A DNA stretch of 64,000 bases from Caballeronia mineralivorans PML1(12) (GTDB lineage: Bacteria > Pseudomonadota > Gammaproteobacteria > Burkholderiales > Burkholderiaceae), in the NCBI RefSeq assembly GCF_001028175.1, contig NZ_AEJF01000075.1, forward strand, positions 186,001 to 250,000. The letters are read 5' to 3'. A model generated the notes under the pieces. The model was not told the origin of the DNA, did no database searches, and saw nothing but the letters and a program-made list of their open reading frames with translations. The position numbers and the translations under genes were made by a program. Each line of letters starts with the position of its first letter. Position 1 is the first letter of the stretch. Below, one piece after another: positions 18,477 to 27,789 of the stretch.

Positions 18477-19927
18477 ACATGCCGCGCGCCCTCGTCCTGA
18501 CGCCGTTCGTGCTCGCGCTTGCCGCGTGTTTCACGGTCGGTCCCGACTATTCGGTGCCTAAAGATGCCGTGGTCAACGCGCCGTTCACCAACGCTCCGCT
18601 CGACGGCGCGGATGGTCAGAAGACCGTATCGGGCGGCGCCGTACCAATGCACTGGTGGCGTCTCTATGATGACCCCGTCCTCGACGATCTGGTCCAGCAA
18701 GCCATGACGTCGAACACGGACCTGCGCGTCGCTGCCGCCAATCTCGGCCGCTCGCGCGCCGCCCTGAGCGTGGCGCAAGCGCAAGGCGGCTTTTCAGGCG
18801 GCACATCGGCCGCGTTCAAACGCGCGCAGGAATCGGCTGAGCAATACTTGCTCACGGAAAAGCTTCCGGTCACGAACGAAGGCGATGTCGGCATCAACAT
18901 TTCGTATGAGATAGACCTGTTCGGTGTGATTCGCCGGGGTGTGGAAGCCGCCCGCGCCGATAGCGACGCGACCCAAGCCGCTGCCGATCTTGCCCGCATC
19001 ACCGTGGTGGCGGATGTCGTGCGCGCGTACGTGCAGAATTGCTCGGCGGCGGAGGAACTCGGCATTGCGCAGCGCTCGCTGGACCTGCAGCGCCAGCGGG
19101 TGTCCGTATCGCGACGGCTGCAACAAGCGGGGCGCGGCAATGTACCCGATGTGACGAGCGGCCAGACGCAGGTAGCCACGCTCCTGGCGAATATTCCTGT
19201 CTTCACTGCACGCCGGAAGGTCGCGCAATACCAACTCGCGACACTGCTGGCGCGTGGACCCGCCGATCTGCCCAAGGGCGTGTTTGCCTGCAACAAGACG
19301 CCGACGATCGCGCAGCCGCTGCCCGTCGGCGATGGCGCCGCATTGCTGCGCCGGCGTCCCGATGTGCGCGAAGCCGAACGCAAGCTGGCGGCGTCGACGG
19401 CGCGGATCGGCGTGGCGACCGGAGCGCTGTATCCGACGGTCAGTATCGGCGCTTCCGCTGGCTTGACCGGGATTCTCGAGGACCTCGGCACACAGCCCAC
19501 AGCACGATGGGGTTTCGGTCCTCTGATTAGCTGGACCTTTCCGGTGAACGGCGCACGCGGGCGGATTCGCGAAGCGCAATACGGCGCCGATGCTGCGCTC
19601 GCTCAGTTCGATGGCGTCGTGCTGAAGGCGCTGCAGGAGACGCAGTCCAGTCTCGCCACTTATGCCGCCGATTACACACGCGCCGATGCGTTGCGGGCCG
19701 CGCAGAAATCCGCGGCTGAATCTGCTGATCAAACGCATCGGTTTTACGTCGCTGGACGGGAATCGTTTATTGCCGATCTGGATGCTACGCGCACACTGAC
19801 CTCCACGAACGCGCAGTTGGCGGCGGCAGAAGGACAGGTCGCGCTCGATCAGGTCAATTTGTTCCTGGCGCTGGGCGGCGGTTGGGAGATGAACCCTGCG
19901 GCGGCGAGTGCTGGCGCAGACAACTAG
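18473..19927 (+). CDS. RND/FUSC efflux outer-membrane lipoprotein (NodT/OprM family)
   Basis: 484 aa, exported and lipidated: signal MNMPRALVLTPFVLALAAC with lipobox LAAC and acylated Cys19. The mature part has two repeated outer-membrane-efflux domains, with VPMHWWRLYDDPVLDDLVQQ in the first and LLRRRPDVREAERKLAASTA in the second. It supplies the outer-membrane channel of the operon, completing a tripartite pump. It is the fourth and last gene; start overlaps the adaptor's stop by 4 bp. Confidence 0.92.
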   Translation: MNMPRALVLTPFVLALAACFTVGPDYSVPKDAVVNAPFTNAPLDGADGQKTVSGGAVPMHWWRLYDDPVLDDLVQQAMTSNTDLRVAAANLGRSRAALSVAQAQGGFSGGTSAAFKRAQESAEQYLLTEKLPVTNEGDVGINISYEIDLFGVIRRGVEAARADSDATQAAADLARITVVADVVRAYVQNCSAAEELGIAQRSLDLQRQRVSVSRRLQQAGRGNVPDVTSGQTQVATLLANIPVFTARRKVAQYQLATLLARGPADLPKGVFACNKTPTIAQPLPVGDGAALLRRRPDVREAERKLAASTARIGVATGALYPTVSIGASAGLTGILEDLGTQPTARWGFGPLISWTFPVNGARGRIREAQYGADAALAQFDGVVLKALQETQSSLATYAADYTRADALRAAQKSAAESADQTHRFYVAGRESFIADLDATRTLTSTNAQLAAAEGQVALDQVNLFLALGGGWEMNPAAASAGADN

Positions 19928-20045
19928 GCGTCGACGTGCCCCAGGGAATGATTTCCCCGGCGGCATGCAGGTTGCTGCGAAGAACATTCAGCGCGCCGGC
20001 CCATACTAGGGGAACATGCGCCATGTACTTCGATACCCCCGGCCT

Positions 20046-21110
20046 ATGAAAACTTTCCATTGCAATCATTGCAATCAGCTGGTGTTCTTCGAGAATTTTC
20101 GCTGCGAACGCTGCGAATCGCTGCTTGGTTTCATCCCGGAAATTGCCGAAATCAGCGCCTTCGACGACGCCGGCAATGGTCTCTGGCGCAGCCGGCACCC
20201 GGAGCGCCCGGAAGCGCTGTACAAACGCTGTCATAACTACGAAGTGGAAAAGGTCTGCAACTGGATGGTTCCAGCCGAATCGGCCGACCCGCTCTGTCAC
20301 GCCTGCCGCCTCACGCACACCATCCCCAACCTGCGCGTGGCGAACCGCCGCTATTACTGGTTCCGCCTGGAAGCCGCGAAACGCCGCCTGCTCTACACAC
20401 TCGGCGCGCTGGGGCTGCGTGTGGAATCGCGTCAGGTCAACCCGAAAACCGGGCTTCAGTTCAAATTCCTCGAGGACAAACGCGGCAAAAAAGTGCTGAC
20501 CGGTCACGACAACGGACTGATCACGATGAACATCGCGGAAGCCGACGACGCACAACGCGAACGTGTCCGGCTCTCGATGGGCGAGCCATACCGGACGCTG
20601 CTGGGTCATTTCCGGCACGAAATAGGTCACTACTATTTCGATCGCCTGATCGCCAATACGCCGTGGGTCAAAGGCTTTCGCAAGCTATTCGGTGACGAGC
20701 GGGCCAATTATCGTGAAGCGTTGATCAAGCATTACAAGGACGGAGCGCCGCCGGACTGGGGCAAATCCTTCGTGAGCGCGTACGCGACGACGCATCCGTG
20801 GGAAGACTGGGCGGAAACCTGGGCACATTACCTGCACATCGTGGATACCATCGATACCGCCATGGCCTGCGGCGTCGCCCTCATGCCAGGGAATTCGCTC
20901 GACCCCACGCTGGAACTCCAGGCCACCGCTGGCGAAACCACCTTCGATCATCTGATGAAACAGTGGTTTCCGCTTACCTACGCATTAAACAGCCTGAATC
21001 GTAGCCTCGGCATGCCGGATGCCTACCCGTTCGCGCTCGCGCCGCCCGTCGTCGAAAAACTGCGATTCGTGCATCGCGTGATCGCTGCCTCGGGACACGT
21101 CCAGCAGTAG
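20046..21110 (+). CDS. Zinc-ribbon putative zinc metallopeptidase family protein
   Basis: A 354-aa cytosolic protein. The N-terminus is a zinc ribbon (FHCNHCNQLVFFENFRCERC), with further Cys pairs near 62-87 (CHNYEVEKVCNWM, CHACRLTH). The core has a HExxH zinc-protease motif, His191-Glu192-x-x-His195 in FRHEIGHYYFDRL, and a downstream WEDWAETWAHYLHI that may supply the third ligand. The pattern matches the uncharacterised zinc-binding metallopeptidase family common in proteobacteria. Start at ATG 20046 because the ribbon begins there; the frame opens at 20016. Substrate unknown, and no clear operon partner. Confidence 0.82.
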   Translation: MKTFHCNHCNQLVFFENFRCERCESLLGFIPEIAEISAFDDAGNGLWRSRHPERPEALYKRCHNYEVEKVCNWMVPAESADPLCHACRLTHTIPNLRVANRRYYWFRLEAAKRRLLYTLGALGLRVESRQVNPKTGLQFKFLEDKRGKKVLTGHDNGLITMNIAEADDAQRERVRLSMGEPYRTLLGHFRHEIGHYYFDRLIANTPWVKGFRKLFGDERANYREALIKHYKDGAPPDWGKSFVSAYATTHPWEDWAETWAHYLHIVDTIDTAMACGVALMPGNSLDPTLELQATAGETTFDHLMKQWFPLTYALNSLNRSLGMPDAYPFALAPPVVEKLRFVHRVIAASGHVQQ

Positions 21111-21111
21111 C

Positions 21112-21127
21112 CGGACGCGTCCGTTTT
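21112..21127 (+). terminator. Possible weak terminator after the metallopeptidase gene
   Basis: CGGACGCGTCCG, a 12-base perfect palindrome, followed by TTTT immediately after the stop codon. The stem is short for an efficient terminator. Confidence 0.4.
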
Positions 21128-21154
21128 AACGGTTATCGAATTGGCAGCAACCAG

Positions 21155-22525
21155 CTAGGCCGCTGACCCCGGTACGCTTTTCAATGCCGCGCCGGCGGTT
21201 GCATCGGGATGGGCAAGACTCGCGCCATGCAGCGAGACCTTCGACGTTTCCGGCAACATCAAACCACCGATTAATCCCATTACCGAGATCACGATCAAAT
21301 ACAACGCCGGCGACATGTTGTTGCCCGTCGTCGTGATAAGCCAGGTGGCGACGAGCGGCGCCGTGCCGCCGAAGACCGTGTACGCGAGGTTGTAGGTGAT
21401 GGCGGAAGCGGTGTAACGGGTGCGTGTCGGAAACACCTCGGACAACAACGGCGCTGTCACCACGCCCGACAATACCGCTCCGATCGCCAGCAAGCCCACG
21501 CCGATCACCGACGGCAAAAAGTGGCCTGAACCCGCGAGCGAGAACGACGGGTAGACCGTCGCGATCAGGATGACGCATGCCGTCAACACGGTTTTCCTGC
21601 GGCCCACCAGATCCGAATACAACCCGGCCAGCGGACACAGTGCCGCCGCAAACAGCAACGCGATCACCGTAATCAGCAGCGACGTCGCGCGATTCAACCC
21701 GCCTGCAACCTGCAAATACGTCGCGAAATACGTGGTGAACATGTAGAACGACAACGCCGTCACCGAGATGAACGCGCCCAGCTTCAAAATGCCTGGCGCC
21801 TGCGTGCGCAGCGTGTCGCGCAACGGCGCATGCGCCACGTCATGCTCGCCTTCGAGCGCGCGGAAAGCCGGGGTTTCGTTGAGATTCATTCGCAGATACA
21901 GCCCGATCAGACCGATCGGCGCAGCGGCCAGGAACGGTACGCGCCAGCCCCAGGTGCTCATGGCGTCAGCGGAAAGCGACGCGTCGAGCGCGTAGGCCAC
22001 CACCGCGGCGGTCGCGAAGGACGAGAACGTCGACACTGGCACGAAGCTGCCGTACCGCGCCCGCTTGTGCTGCGGCGCGTGCTCCATCACGTAGGCGCAC
22101 GCACCGGCATATTCGCCACCGGCGGAGAAGCCCTGCACGCAGCGAATAACCGTCAGCAGCAACGGTGCGAACGCGCCGATCGCGGCATAAGTAGGCAATA
22201 AACCGATCAGCGTGGTGGCGCCCGCCATCAGCAGGATCGTCAACGCGAGCGTGCGCTTGCGGCCGATCCGGTCGCCGATCACACCAAACACAATGCCCCC
22301 GAGCGGCCGGAATGCAAACGCCACGGCGAACACGGCGAAGGTCTTGAGCAGCCCAACAGCCGGGTCGCCGCTGGGGAAAAATTCTCGCGTGAGGATGGTC
22401 GCGAGAAAACCGTACGCGGCAAAGTCGAACCATTCTACGAAGTTGCCGATCGACGCCGCGAGGATCACCTTGCGCAGCGTTTTCAGATCGACTTCAGGGG
22501 GCGATGCTTCCAGCGTTCTCGACAT
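21155..22525 (-). CDS. MFS transporter, metabolite:H+ symporter (MHS) type
   Basis: A 456-aa inner-membrane symporter with about 12 predicted helices. Family marks are ASIGNFVEWFDFAAYGFLAT at the N-terminus, the loop motif GVIGDRIGRKRTL between helices 2 and 3, RCVQGFSAGGEYAGACAYVM and RYGSFVPV. These resemble the MHS group (KgtP, ShiA, ProP relatives), which import dicarboxylates, shikimate or betaine. AGGAG precedes the ATG by 8 bases. The gene is divergent from the HMG-CoA-lyase-like gene 442 bp away, so a shared catabolic role is possible but unproven. Confidence 0.88.
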   Translation of the reverse strand: MSRTLEASPPEVDLKTLRKVILAASIGNFVEWFDFAAYGFLATILTREFFPSGDPAVGLLKTFAVFAVAFAFRPLGGIVFGVIGDRIGRKRTLALTILLMAGATTLIGLLPTYAAIGAFAPLLLTVIRCVQGFSAGGEYAGACAYVMEHAPQHKRARYGSFVPVSTFSSFATAAVVAYALDASLSADAMSTWGWRVPFLAAAPIGLIGLYLRMNLNETPAFRALEGEHDVAHAPLRDTLRTQAPGILKLGAFISVTALSFYMFTTYFATYLQVAGGLNRATSLLITVIALLFAAALCPLAGLYSDLVGRRKTVLTACVILIATVYPSFSLAGSGHFLPSVIGVGLLAIGAVLSGVVTAPLLSEVFPTRTRYTASAITYNLAYTVFGGTAPLVATWLITTTGNNMSPALYLIVISVMGLIGGLMLPETSKVSLHGASLAHPDATAGAALKSVPGSAA

Positions 22526-22967
22526 TCGATGACTCCTGGGAAAGGAACGGTGTTGCAGGATGGTTTTTTAGCGAGCCGGCACACCGGAAACGCGCTGGAT
22601 GGGTCCCTTTGAGTAGATGCGACCATAACTCCGGCTCCTAGAACGATCGCGTCATAGTGCTAGGACCGAAGCGACATGAACCCGATAACAATCCAATAAG
22701 AGCGGGCACGAACACAGCGCTCCTAACGAATGGCACACCGCCTACCATTTGCAAAATCTGCGTGCAATACGCCTTCGCACGTCATCGTTGCCGGCTCGCT
22801 ACGGAACCCGCAGCAGGAACGAAGGAGCTTCTGGCATGCAGGTGCTCGCGGACCTTGACGAGCCTTTCCAATTTGGAAACGGTCGTGGAAAATCCAGCGA
22901 TTTTCAGGCCGCCGACGCGGGTTCATGATGTCCGTCTAGCGCGTCATCACCCGACATGAGGAGCCCC
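22526..22967. other. Intergenic region, no gene recognised
   Basis: 442 bases between divergent transporter and lyase genes. Frames here (one of 100 codons from 22657) have no recognisable similarity or ribosome site. The promoters of both neighbours should lie here; I could not place them with confidence. Confidence 0.5.
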
Positions 22968-23930
22968 ATGAAACGCCTGTACATCCAGGAAGTCGCGACC
23001 CGCGACGGCTTTCAGAACGAAAAGCAATTCGTCGATACCGACGCGAAGATCGCGCTGATCGATGCCTTGAGCGCATGCGGCTTCGCCAAGATCGAAGTGA
23101 CGTCGTTTACATCGCCGAAGGCCATTCCCGCGTTGCGCGACGCCGAAGCCGTGATGCATGGCATTGCGCGCCGTCAGGGCGTGATATACACCGTGCTCGT
23201 GCCGAATCTGCGCGGGGCGGAACGCGCGTTGTCGTGTGGCGTCGATGAAGTCAACCTCGTCATGTCGGTGAGCGAGACCCACAACCGCGCCAATCTGCGC
23301 ATGAGCCGCGAGCAGTCGTTCGCGCAATTGCGCGAGGTGATCGGCGTAGTGAAAGCAACGCCGGTAGCGATCAACGTATCGCTGTCCACGTCGATGGGCT
23401 GCCCGATGGAAGGCGACGTCGCGGTGGAAGAGGTCCTGCGCTGGACCGAGCGTTTCACCGCGCTCGGCGTGCATGGCGTGACACTCTGCGACACCACCGG
23501 CATGGCGTATCCGTCGCAGGTGAACGCACTATGCGAGCGTGTGCGTCGTGCATTCCCCGAACTCGAACTCACCCTGCACTTCCACAACACGCGCGGCATG
23601 GCGCTCGCCAACACGCTGGCGGCGCTGGACGCGGGCATCGATCGTTTCGATGCCTCGCTGGGCGGCATCGGCGGCTGTCCGTACGCACCTGGTGCCACCG
23701 GCAACGTCTGTACGGAAGAACTGGTACATATGCTGGAACTGGACGGCTACGACACCGGCGTCGATCTCACCGTGGCGCTCAACGCATCGGCGTTGTTACC
23801 CGGGCTCATCGGTCATGACGTGCCGAGCCAGATCCTCAAGGCAGGCCGCAGGCTCGACCTGCACGACGCGCCGCCCATGGATGCACGCGGCGCACCCGCA
23901 CAACAAGCGTTCGCAAAAGAAGGAGCCTGA
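22968..23930 (+). CDS. Hydroxymethylglutaryl-CoA lyase-like enzyme
   Basis: A 320-aa member of the HMG-CoA lyase branch of the DRE-TIM metallolyases, which cleave 3-hydroxy-3-methylglutaryl-CoA-type substrates to acetyl-CoA and an oxo-acid. Motifs: EVATRDGFQNEKQFVDT (catalytic Arg-Asp), KIEVTSFTSPKAIPAL, HFHNTRGMALAN (metal-binding His-x-His) and the Cys-loop signature GGIGGCPYAPGATGN. Start at ATG 22968, which has AGGAG seven bases upstream; an ATG at 22956 lies before that site. A VOC protein follows 1 bp after the stop. The true acyl-CoA substrate may differ from HMG-CoA. Confidence 0.85.
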   Translation: MKRLYIQEVATRDGFQNEKQFVDTDAKIALIDALSACGFAKIEVTSFTSPKAIPALRDAEAVMHGIARRQGVIYTVLVPNLRGAERALSCGVDEVNLVMSVSETHNRANLRMSREQSFAQLREVIGVVKATPVAINVSLSTSMGCPMEGDVAVEEVLRWTERFTALGVHGVTLCDTTGMAYPSQVNALCERVRRAFPELELTLHFHNTRGMALANTLAALDAGIDRFDASLGGIGGCPYAPGATGNVCTEELVHMLELDGYDTGVDLTVALNASALLPGLIGHDVPSQILKAGRRLDLHDAPPMDARGAPAQQAFAKEGA

Positions 23931-23931
23931 C

Positions 23932-24315
23932 ATGGCCATCATCGATCACCTGGATCACCTCGTGCTGACTTGCATCGACGAAGCGGCGACCCGCCATTTC
24001 TACACCGAAGTCCTGCAGATGAAGCTCGAAACCTTCGGCGCGGGGCGAACCGCGTTCCGCTTCGGTAACCAGAAAATCAACGTGCATGTGCGCGGCAAGG
24101 AGTTCGAGCCGAAGGCGCATGTGCCGGTGCCGGGCGCGCTCGACCTGTGTTTCATTGCGGCCGTGCCGCTGGACGAGGTGATCGCGCACCTCAAGCAGTG
24201 CGAGTGGCCGATCATTGAAGGGCCGGTCGAGCGTACCGGCGCCACGCAGAAAATTCGGTCGGTCTATGTCCGCGATCCCGATCTGAATCTGATCGAGATC
24301 TCCGAGTTGATCTAA
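23932..24315 (+). CDS. VOC-superfamily (glyoxalase/dioxygenase-like) protein
   Basis: A 127-aa single-module vicinal-oxygen-chelate protein: IDHLDHLVLTCIDEAATRHF with metal-ligand His in LDHLVL, then FYTEVLQMKLETFGAGRTAF and the ending VYVRDPDLNLIEISELI with the conserved Glu ligand. Ribosome site AAGGAG precedes the ATG. It is directly downstream of, and probably cotranscribed with, the HMG-CoA-lyase-like gene, so it may act on the same pathway, for example as an epimerase or lyase. The reaction is unknown. Confidence 0.87.
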   Translation: MAIIDHLDHLVLTCIDEAATRHFYTEVLQMKLETFGAGRTAFRFGNQKINVHVRGKEFEPKAHVPVPGALDLCFIAAVPLDEVIAHLKQCEWPIIEGPVERTGATQKIRSVYVRDPDLNLIEISELI

Positions 24316-24666
24316 GCAGGGACGCTTTCGTCGTTGTCCTGAAGCCGGTCCGCATCGCGGGCGACCGCGCTCGGCGTTCGCGACTTCACATGGAAGAAAT
24401 ATTCACCCGTCACCCTCGGGGCAGTATGGCGATATAGCGGCGTCCTTAAAGATCAGACAAATCAACACCCGATCGATCGCTGTCCCGTACGCGTGAGAGC
24501 CAGCCTAGCGCGACAAGCCGTCATTGGCGAGCGCGCGCCGGTCATCGGGCCCATGACACTCAGTTATAAAAGGTAAGGACTCGATATACTTTGTAAAAAC
24601 GATGTTTGCTTCAGGCGCGCGGTCAGCTAAAGTAATCGATCACGCCCTTTTTCGAGTGAGCGAATC
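24316..24666. other. Intergenic region, no gene recognised
   Basis: 351 bases between the VOC gene and the hybrid kinase. A locally A/T-rich stretch around 24560-24640 (TTATAAAAGGTAAGG, TATACTTTGTAAAAACG) is a plausible kinase promoter. No open frame with support. Confidence 0.45.
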
Positions 24667-26694
24667 ATGGACGTTCCGGAGCACATTGCCGACATCGCCG
24701 CGCCCAAGCCGTCGCGGGACTTCACCTCGTCCGCGCGCGATGCGGGCCTGAGCCTGGTACGCAATCTCTCCATTCCCAAGCCCTTCCCTGAAGCCGCTCT
24801 CGAAGCCCAGTTCCTCGAAGACCACAGCCGCCGCTTTTGCGCGTTCCGCCGCGCGTCAGCGCTTCTCGCGCTGACCGTGTGGGTCTGCTTTCTCTGGTAC
24901 GACTTCAATTTCGGGCGCGAGAGCGCCGTGCTTGCGCCCGTCTTCATGAAGATCATGGCGCTGCGGGTAGCCGGGATCGTGCTGCTGGTGTTCGTCGGCA
25001 GCCTGACCTTGAGGGCTTCGTTCGCGTCGCATGCCGCGTCGCAGCGCGTGATCCTCACCGGCGTCTACGGCTGTAACTTGCTGCTTCTTTTGCTGGTAGC
25101 CCTGGCGCCGGGGCCGTTCAACTACACGTGGTATTTCGTCGGCCTCTACCTGGTATTTTTCTTTCAGTTCGGCTTCTTCTATCTGAAGTCGAGGGTTGCG
25201 CTGACGGCCGCGGTCATCACGTTTTCATCGATTGTCCTACTGCAGGTCACCATCAGGATTCTTTCGCCCGAAGACTTCTTCATGGGCCTGTTTTATCTCT
25301 TCAACGTGGTCGTGATCGGTCATGGCGTGTGTGTGCACGCGGAACGGGTATCGCGTGAACGCTTCGCCGCGGAACGTGCGCTCGGTGTGCTCAATAACGA
25401 GCTCCTTACCGCAAACGTTCAACTAGAAAAAAAGAACCTGGATCTGCTGGCGTCGAAGAAAGATCAGGAGACCAAGACCAACGCATTGCTCGCGTTAAAG
25501 GAGCAGCAGATGCTCGCGGCGGAAACCGCGAGCAAGGAGAAGTCGAATTTCCTCGCGGCCGCCACGCACGATTTGCGGCAGCCCATGCACGCGCTCAATC
25601 TCTTCCTGCAGGCTGCCGCCGAAGCGCTGCATCACGACGACGTAACCGAAGCCGCCCGGCTTATCGATGAATCCGGCCGTTCGTCGGTGATCCTCGCACG
25701 CTTCCTGAACGCGGTGCTGGATTTGTCGCGGCTCGAATCGGGCCGCGTCGTGCCGCGTTATCACGTGTTCGACCTCAAGACAGCCGTGCTCGAAGCGGCC
25801 GAACAATTGCGCCCGCTCGCGGCCATGCACGGCGTGGACCTGCGGCTGCGCATGCCCGCGGCGCCAGTGTATGTACGCAGCGACGCGCACTGGCTCGGGC
25901 GGGCCATCGTGAACCTGGTGTCGAACGGCATTCGTTACGCCGATGCCAGCAAGAAAGCCGAGCCCGTGGTTATCGTGGGCGTGGTGCGCTCAGCTACGCG
26001 AACGCGCATTGACGTGGTGGACAATGGCATTGGCATTGCACCGGAACATTGGGATTCGATCTTCCAGCCGTTCTTCCAGGTCGGCAATGCCGAGCAGGAC
26101 AACGACCGGGGACTGGGCCTCGGCTTGTCGATCGTGAACGCCGTGGTGTCCATTCTGGAAGAGCATCGGATCGAGCTGAAATCGACGGAAGGACGCGGTT
26201 CGCGGTTCTCGCTCGAAATGCCTATTTGCGGTTCGCCTCTCGGTGAAACCGCTCCGCGTTCACGGGGCGAGACGTCCGATTTGCAGACCGTGCCGCTAGA
26301 TGGGCTCTATGCGTTGCTGGTAGAGGACGATAGCCTCGTGCGGGCGTCGACGGAAGCGTTGCTCGTGCAATGGGGCATGCTGTTCGATTCCGCGGGCAGC
26401 TTCGAGGAGTTCGAGGAGACGCTGCGCACCATTGAGCGTTATCCGGATCTCATCATCACGGATTTCCGTTTGCGCGATTCGAAAACAGCACGCGACGTGG
26501 CCATGCTCGGCGCGACGAAACTCGGCCGGCGCTGCCCGTGCCTGGTCGTGACCGGCGAACCCGCCGCGACCATCGTGCCGCTGGCATGCGACCACGACGT
26601 GCTGAGCAAACCGGTCAGTCCCGCCGAATTGCGCAGGCAGATTGCGTCGCTGATATCAGGCCGCTCGGTGGGCGATACCGCGAGGCCCTGTTGA
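24667..26694 (+). CDS. Hybrid sensor histidine kinase with C-terminal receiver
   Basis: A 675-aa membrane kinase. About six hydrophobic helices lie between residues 62 and 225, with no periplasmic sensor domain of note. A coiled coil follows (238-290), then the dimerisation/phosphoacceptor box NFLAAATHDLRQPMHAL with His301, the ATPase boxes (NLVSNGIRYAD, VVDNGIGIAPEHW, GLGLGLSIVNAV) and a receiver domain (547-665) with Asp600 in LIITDFRL. The signal is unknown. It is convergent with the LuxR-type response regulator, its likely partner. A terminator follows at 26754. Confidence 0.93.
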   Translation: MDVPEHIADIAAPKPSRDFTSSARDAGLSLVRNLSIPKPFPEAALEAQFLEDHSRRFCAFRRASALLALTVWVCFLWYDFNFGRESAVLAPVFMKIMALRVAGIVLLVFVGSLTLRASFASHAASQRVILTGVYGCNLLLLLLVALAPGPFNYTWYFVGLYLVFFFQFGFFYLKSRVALTAAVITFSSIVLLQVTIRILSPEDFFMGLFYLFNVVVIGHGVCVHAERVSRERFAAERALGVLNNELLTANVQLEKKNLDLLASKKDQETKTNALLALKEQQMLAAETASKEKSNFLAAATHDLRQPMHALNLFLQAAAEALHHDDVTEAARLIDESGRSSVILARFLNAVLDLSRLESGRVVPRYHVFDLKTAVLEAAEQLRPLAAMHGVDLRLRMPAAPVYVRSDAHWLGRAIVNLVSNGIRYADASKKAEPVVIVGVVRSATRTRIDVVDNGIGIAPEHWDSIFQPFFQVGNAEQDNDRGLGLGLSIVNAVVSILEEHRIELKSTEGRGSRFSLEMPICGSPLGETAPRSRGETSDLQTVPLDGLYALLVEDDSLVRASTEALLVQWGMLFDSAGSFEEFEETLRTIERYPDLIITDFRLRDSKTARDVAMLGATKLGRRCPCLVVTGEPAATIVPLACDHDVLSKPVSPAELRRQIASLISGRSVGDTARPC

Positions 26695-26753
26695 TTGTTT
26701 CCCTGCCAAAGCAGCAAGGCATTGGCGGCATTGTAGAGACACGGGTACTGATA

Positions 26754-26789
26754 GGGCGGCGGCAAAGCCCGCCCATCCTTCTTTTTTTT
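26754..26789 (+). terminator. Intrinsic terminator between convergent kinase and regulator genes
   Basis: GGGCGG pairs with CCGCCC across a 9-base loop, followed by ATCCTTC and seven T. It ends the kinase transcript 60 bp after its stop. Confidence 0.65.
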
Positions 26790-26813
26790 AAAAATCTCTC
26801 AGGTCCAGCCAAC

Positions 26814-27521
26814 CTACCGCGGCGCCGCCACGGCCACCGCCGCATTCCCCATCGGCATCTCGATTCCCCGTCGCGCCATTTCCACGATCAGGAAGGTCCG
26901 CCGCGTCACGTGAAACCGCGCGAGGAGATCGCTTGAATACTCCTTTGCGGTGTTCTCGCTGATATTCATCTTTCTCGCAATCGCCTTGTTCGACAAACCC
27001 TGCAGCAAATAGCGCAACGTCTCGGTCAGGCGTGGCGGCAAGTTCAGCGACTCGACCGTCACGCCCGAATGCGTCGACACCGGCTTAGGGCTGTGACCGC
27101 CCTTTCCCAGCACGCTATTGGGCAGGTACACGCGGCCGCTCAGAATCGTCTTGAGGGCCTCGCGGAACACGCCCGCCCCTTGCTCACTCGCCTTCGAAAT
27201 AAAGCCGCATGCGCCGCTCCTGATGCATTCCAGCACCGTATCGCGGTCGTCTTGTGCGGACAGCATGATGGTCTGTACCTCGCGCTCCTGCTCCCCGATC
27301 CAGTGCAGCAGATCGAGTCCCGTGGAATTGCCCCGTAATTGATAGTCGAGGAAGACGAGATCGTACGAGCGCTCGGAGAGTTTCTCCGTGGCCTGTTCGA
27401 AGCCGTCGGCCTCATCGATATCGAGCAACGGTTCATTGGCCAGGATCAGGCTTTTCATGGCGCTTCTTGTAAGCCCCTCATCCTCGACCAGTAGCACCGT
27501 TTTGAAATTCCCGTTTTCCAT
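26814..27521 (-). CDS. LuxR/NarL-type response regulator
   Basis: 235 aa: N-terminal receiver with the acidic pair in LLVEDEG, phosphoacceptor Asp in DLVFLDYQL and conserved Lys in GFISKAS, then a LuxR-type HTH (LPPRLTETLRYLLQGLSNKAIARKMNIS split over two helices; SENTAKEYSSDLLARF). ATG 27521 has GGGA about six bases upstream; the ATG at 27527 is too close to it. Paired with the convergent hybrid kinase by position. The receiver-like gene at 27790 is divergent from it. Regulated genes unknown. Confidence 0.9.
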   Translation of the reverse strand: MENGNFKTVLLVEDEGLTRSAMKSLILANEPLLDIDEADGFEQATEKLSERSYDLVFLDYQLRGNSTGLDLLHWIGEQEREVQTIMLSAQDDRDTVLECIRSGACGFISKASEQGAGVFREALKTILSGRVYLPNSVLGKGGHSPKPVSTHSGVTVESLNLPPRLTETLRYLLQGLSNKAIARKMNISENTAKEYSSDLLARFHVTRRTFLIVEMARRGIEMPMGNAAVAVAAPR

Positions 27522-27562
27522 TGCCATTCCCGTAAATCACATCCTGATAGTACCGACATGTC

Positions 27563-27603
27563 GGGGTGCCGCCACCCCTCCTTTCGCAGGGATACGAAGG
27601 AGG
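27563..27603. promoter_or_regulatory. Two adjoining inverted repeats between divergent regulator genes
   Basis: GGGGTG-CCGC-CACCCC (27563-27578) is a perfect hairpin. It shares two bases with a second pairing, CCTCCTT (27577-27583) with AAGGAGG (27597-27603). They sit 40-80 bp upstream of the LuxR-type regulator, so they could be operators or leader structure. Function is inferred from position. Confidence 0.35.
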
Positions 27604-27789
27604 GTCTGTGGCCCCCCCGAAAAAACCACAGGGTTCCCCTCCTCAACCGGGTTTTGCGGCAAATGCTTAAACGCGACACTGCGTCATCGATTCCGCAGCA
27701 CTCCCAACGCCGGACTCGAAGCTGCCGTCAATGGAGGTCATACGGCTCCGGCGCCCCACCCAGTCACATAGAACCAGGAGGAGGACACC

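Noticed and set aside
18794..19987. 397-codon minus-strand frame
   Set aside because: Antisense to the outer-membrane lipoprotein gene, which has lipobox and family repeats.
22657..22959. 100-codon plus-strand frame
   Set aside because: Runs into the lyase ribosome site, has no recognisable motifs and poor codon pattern.
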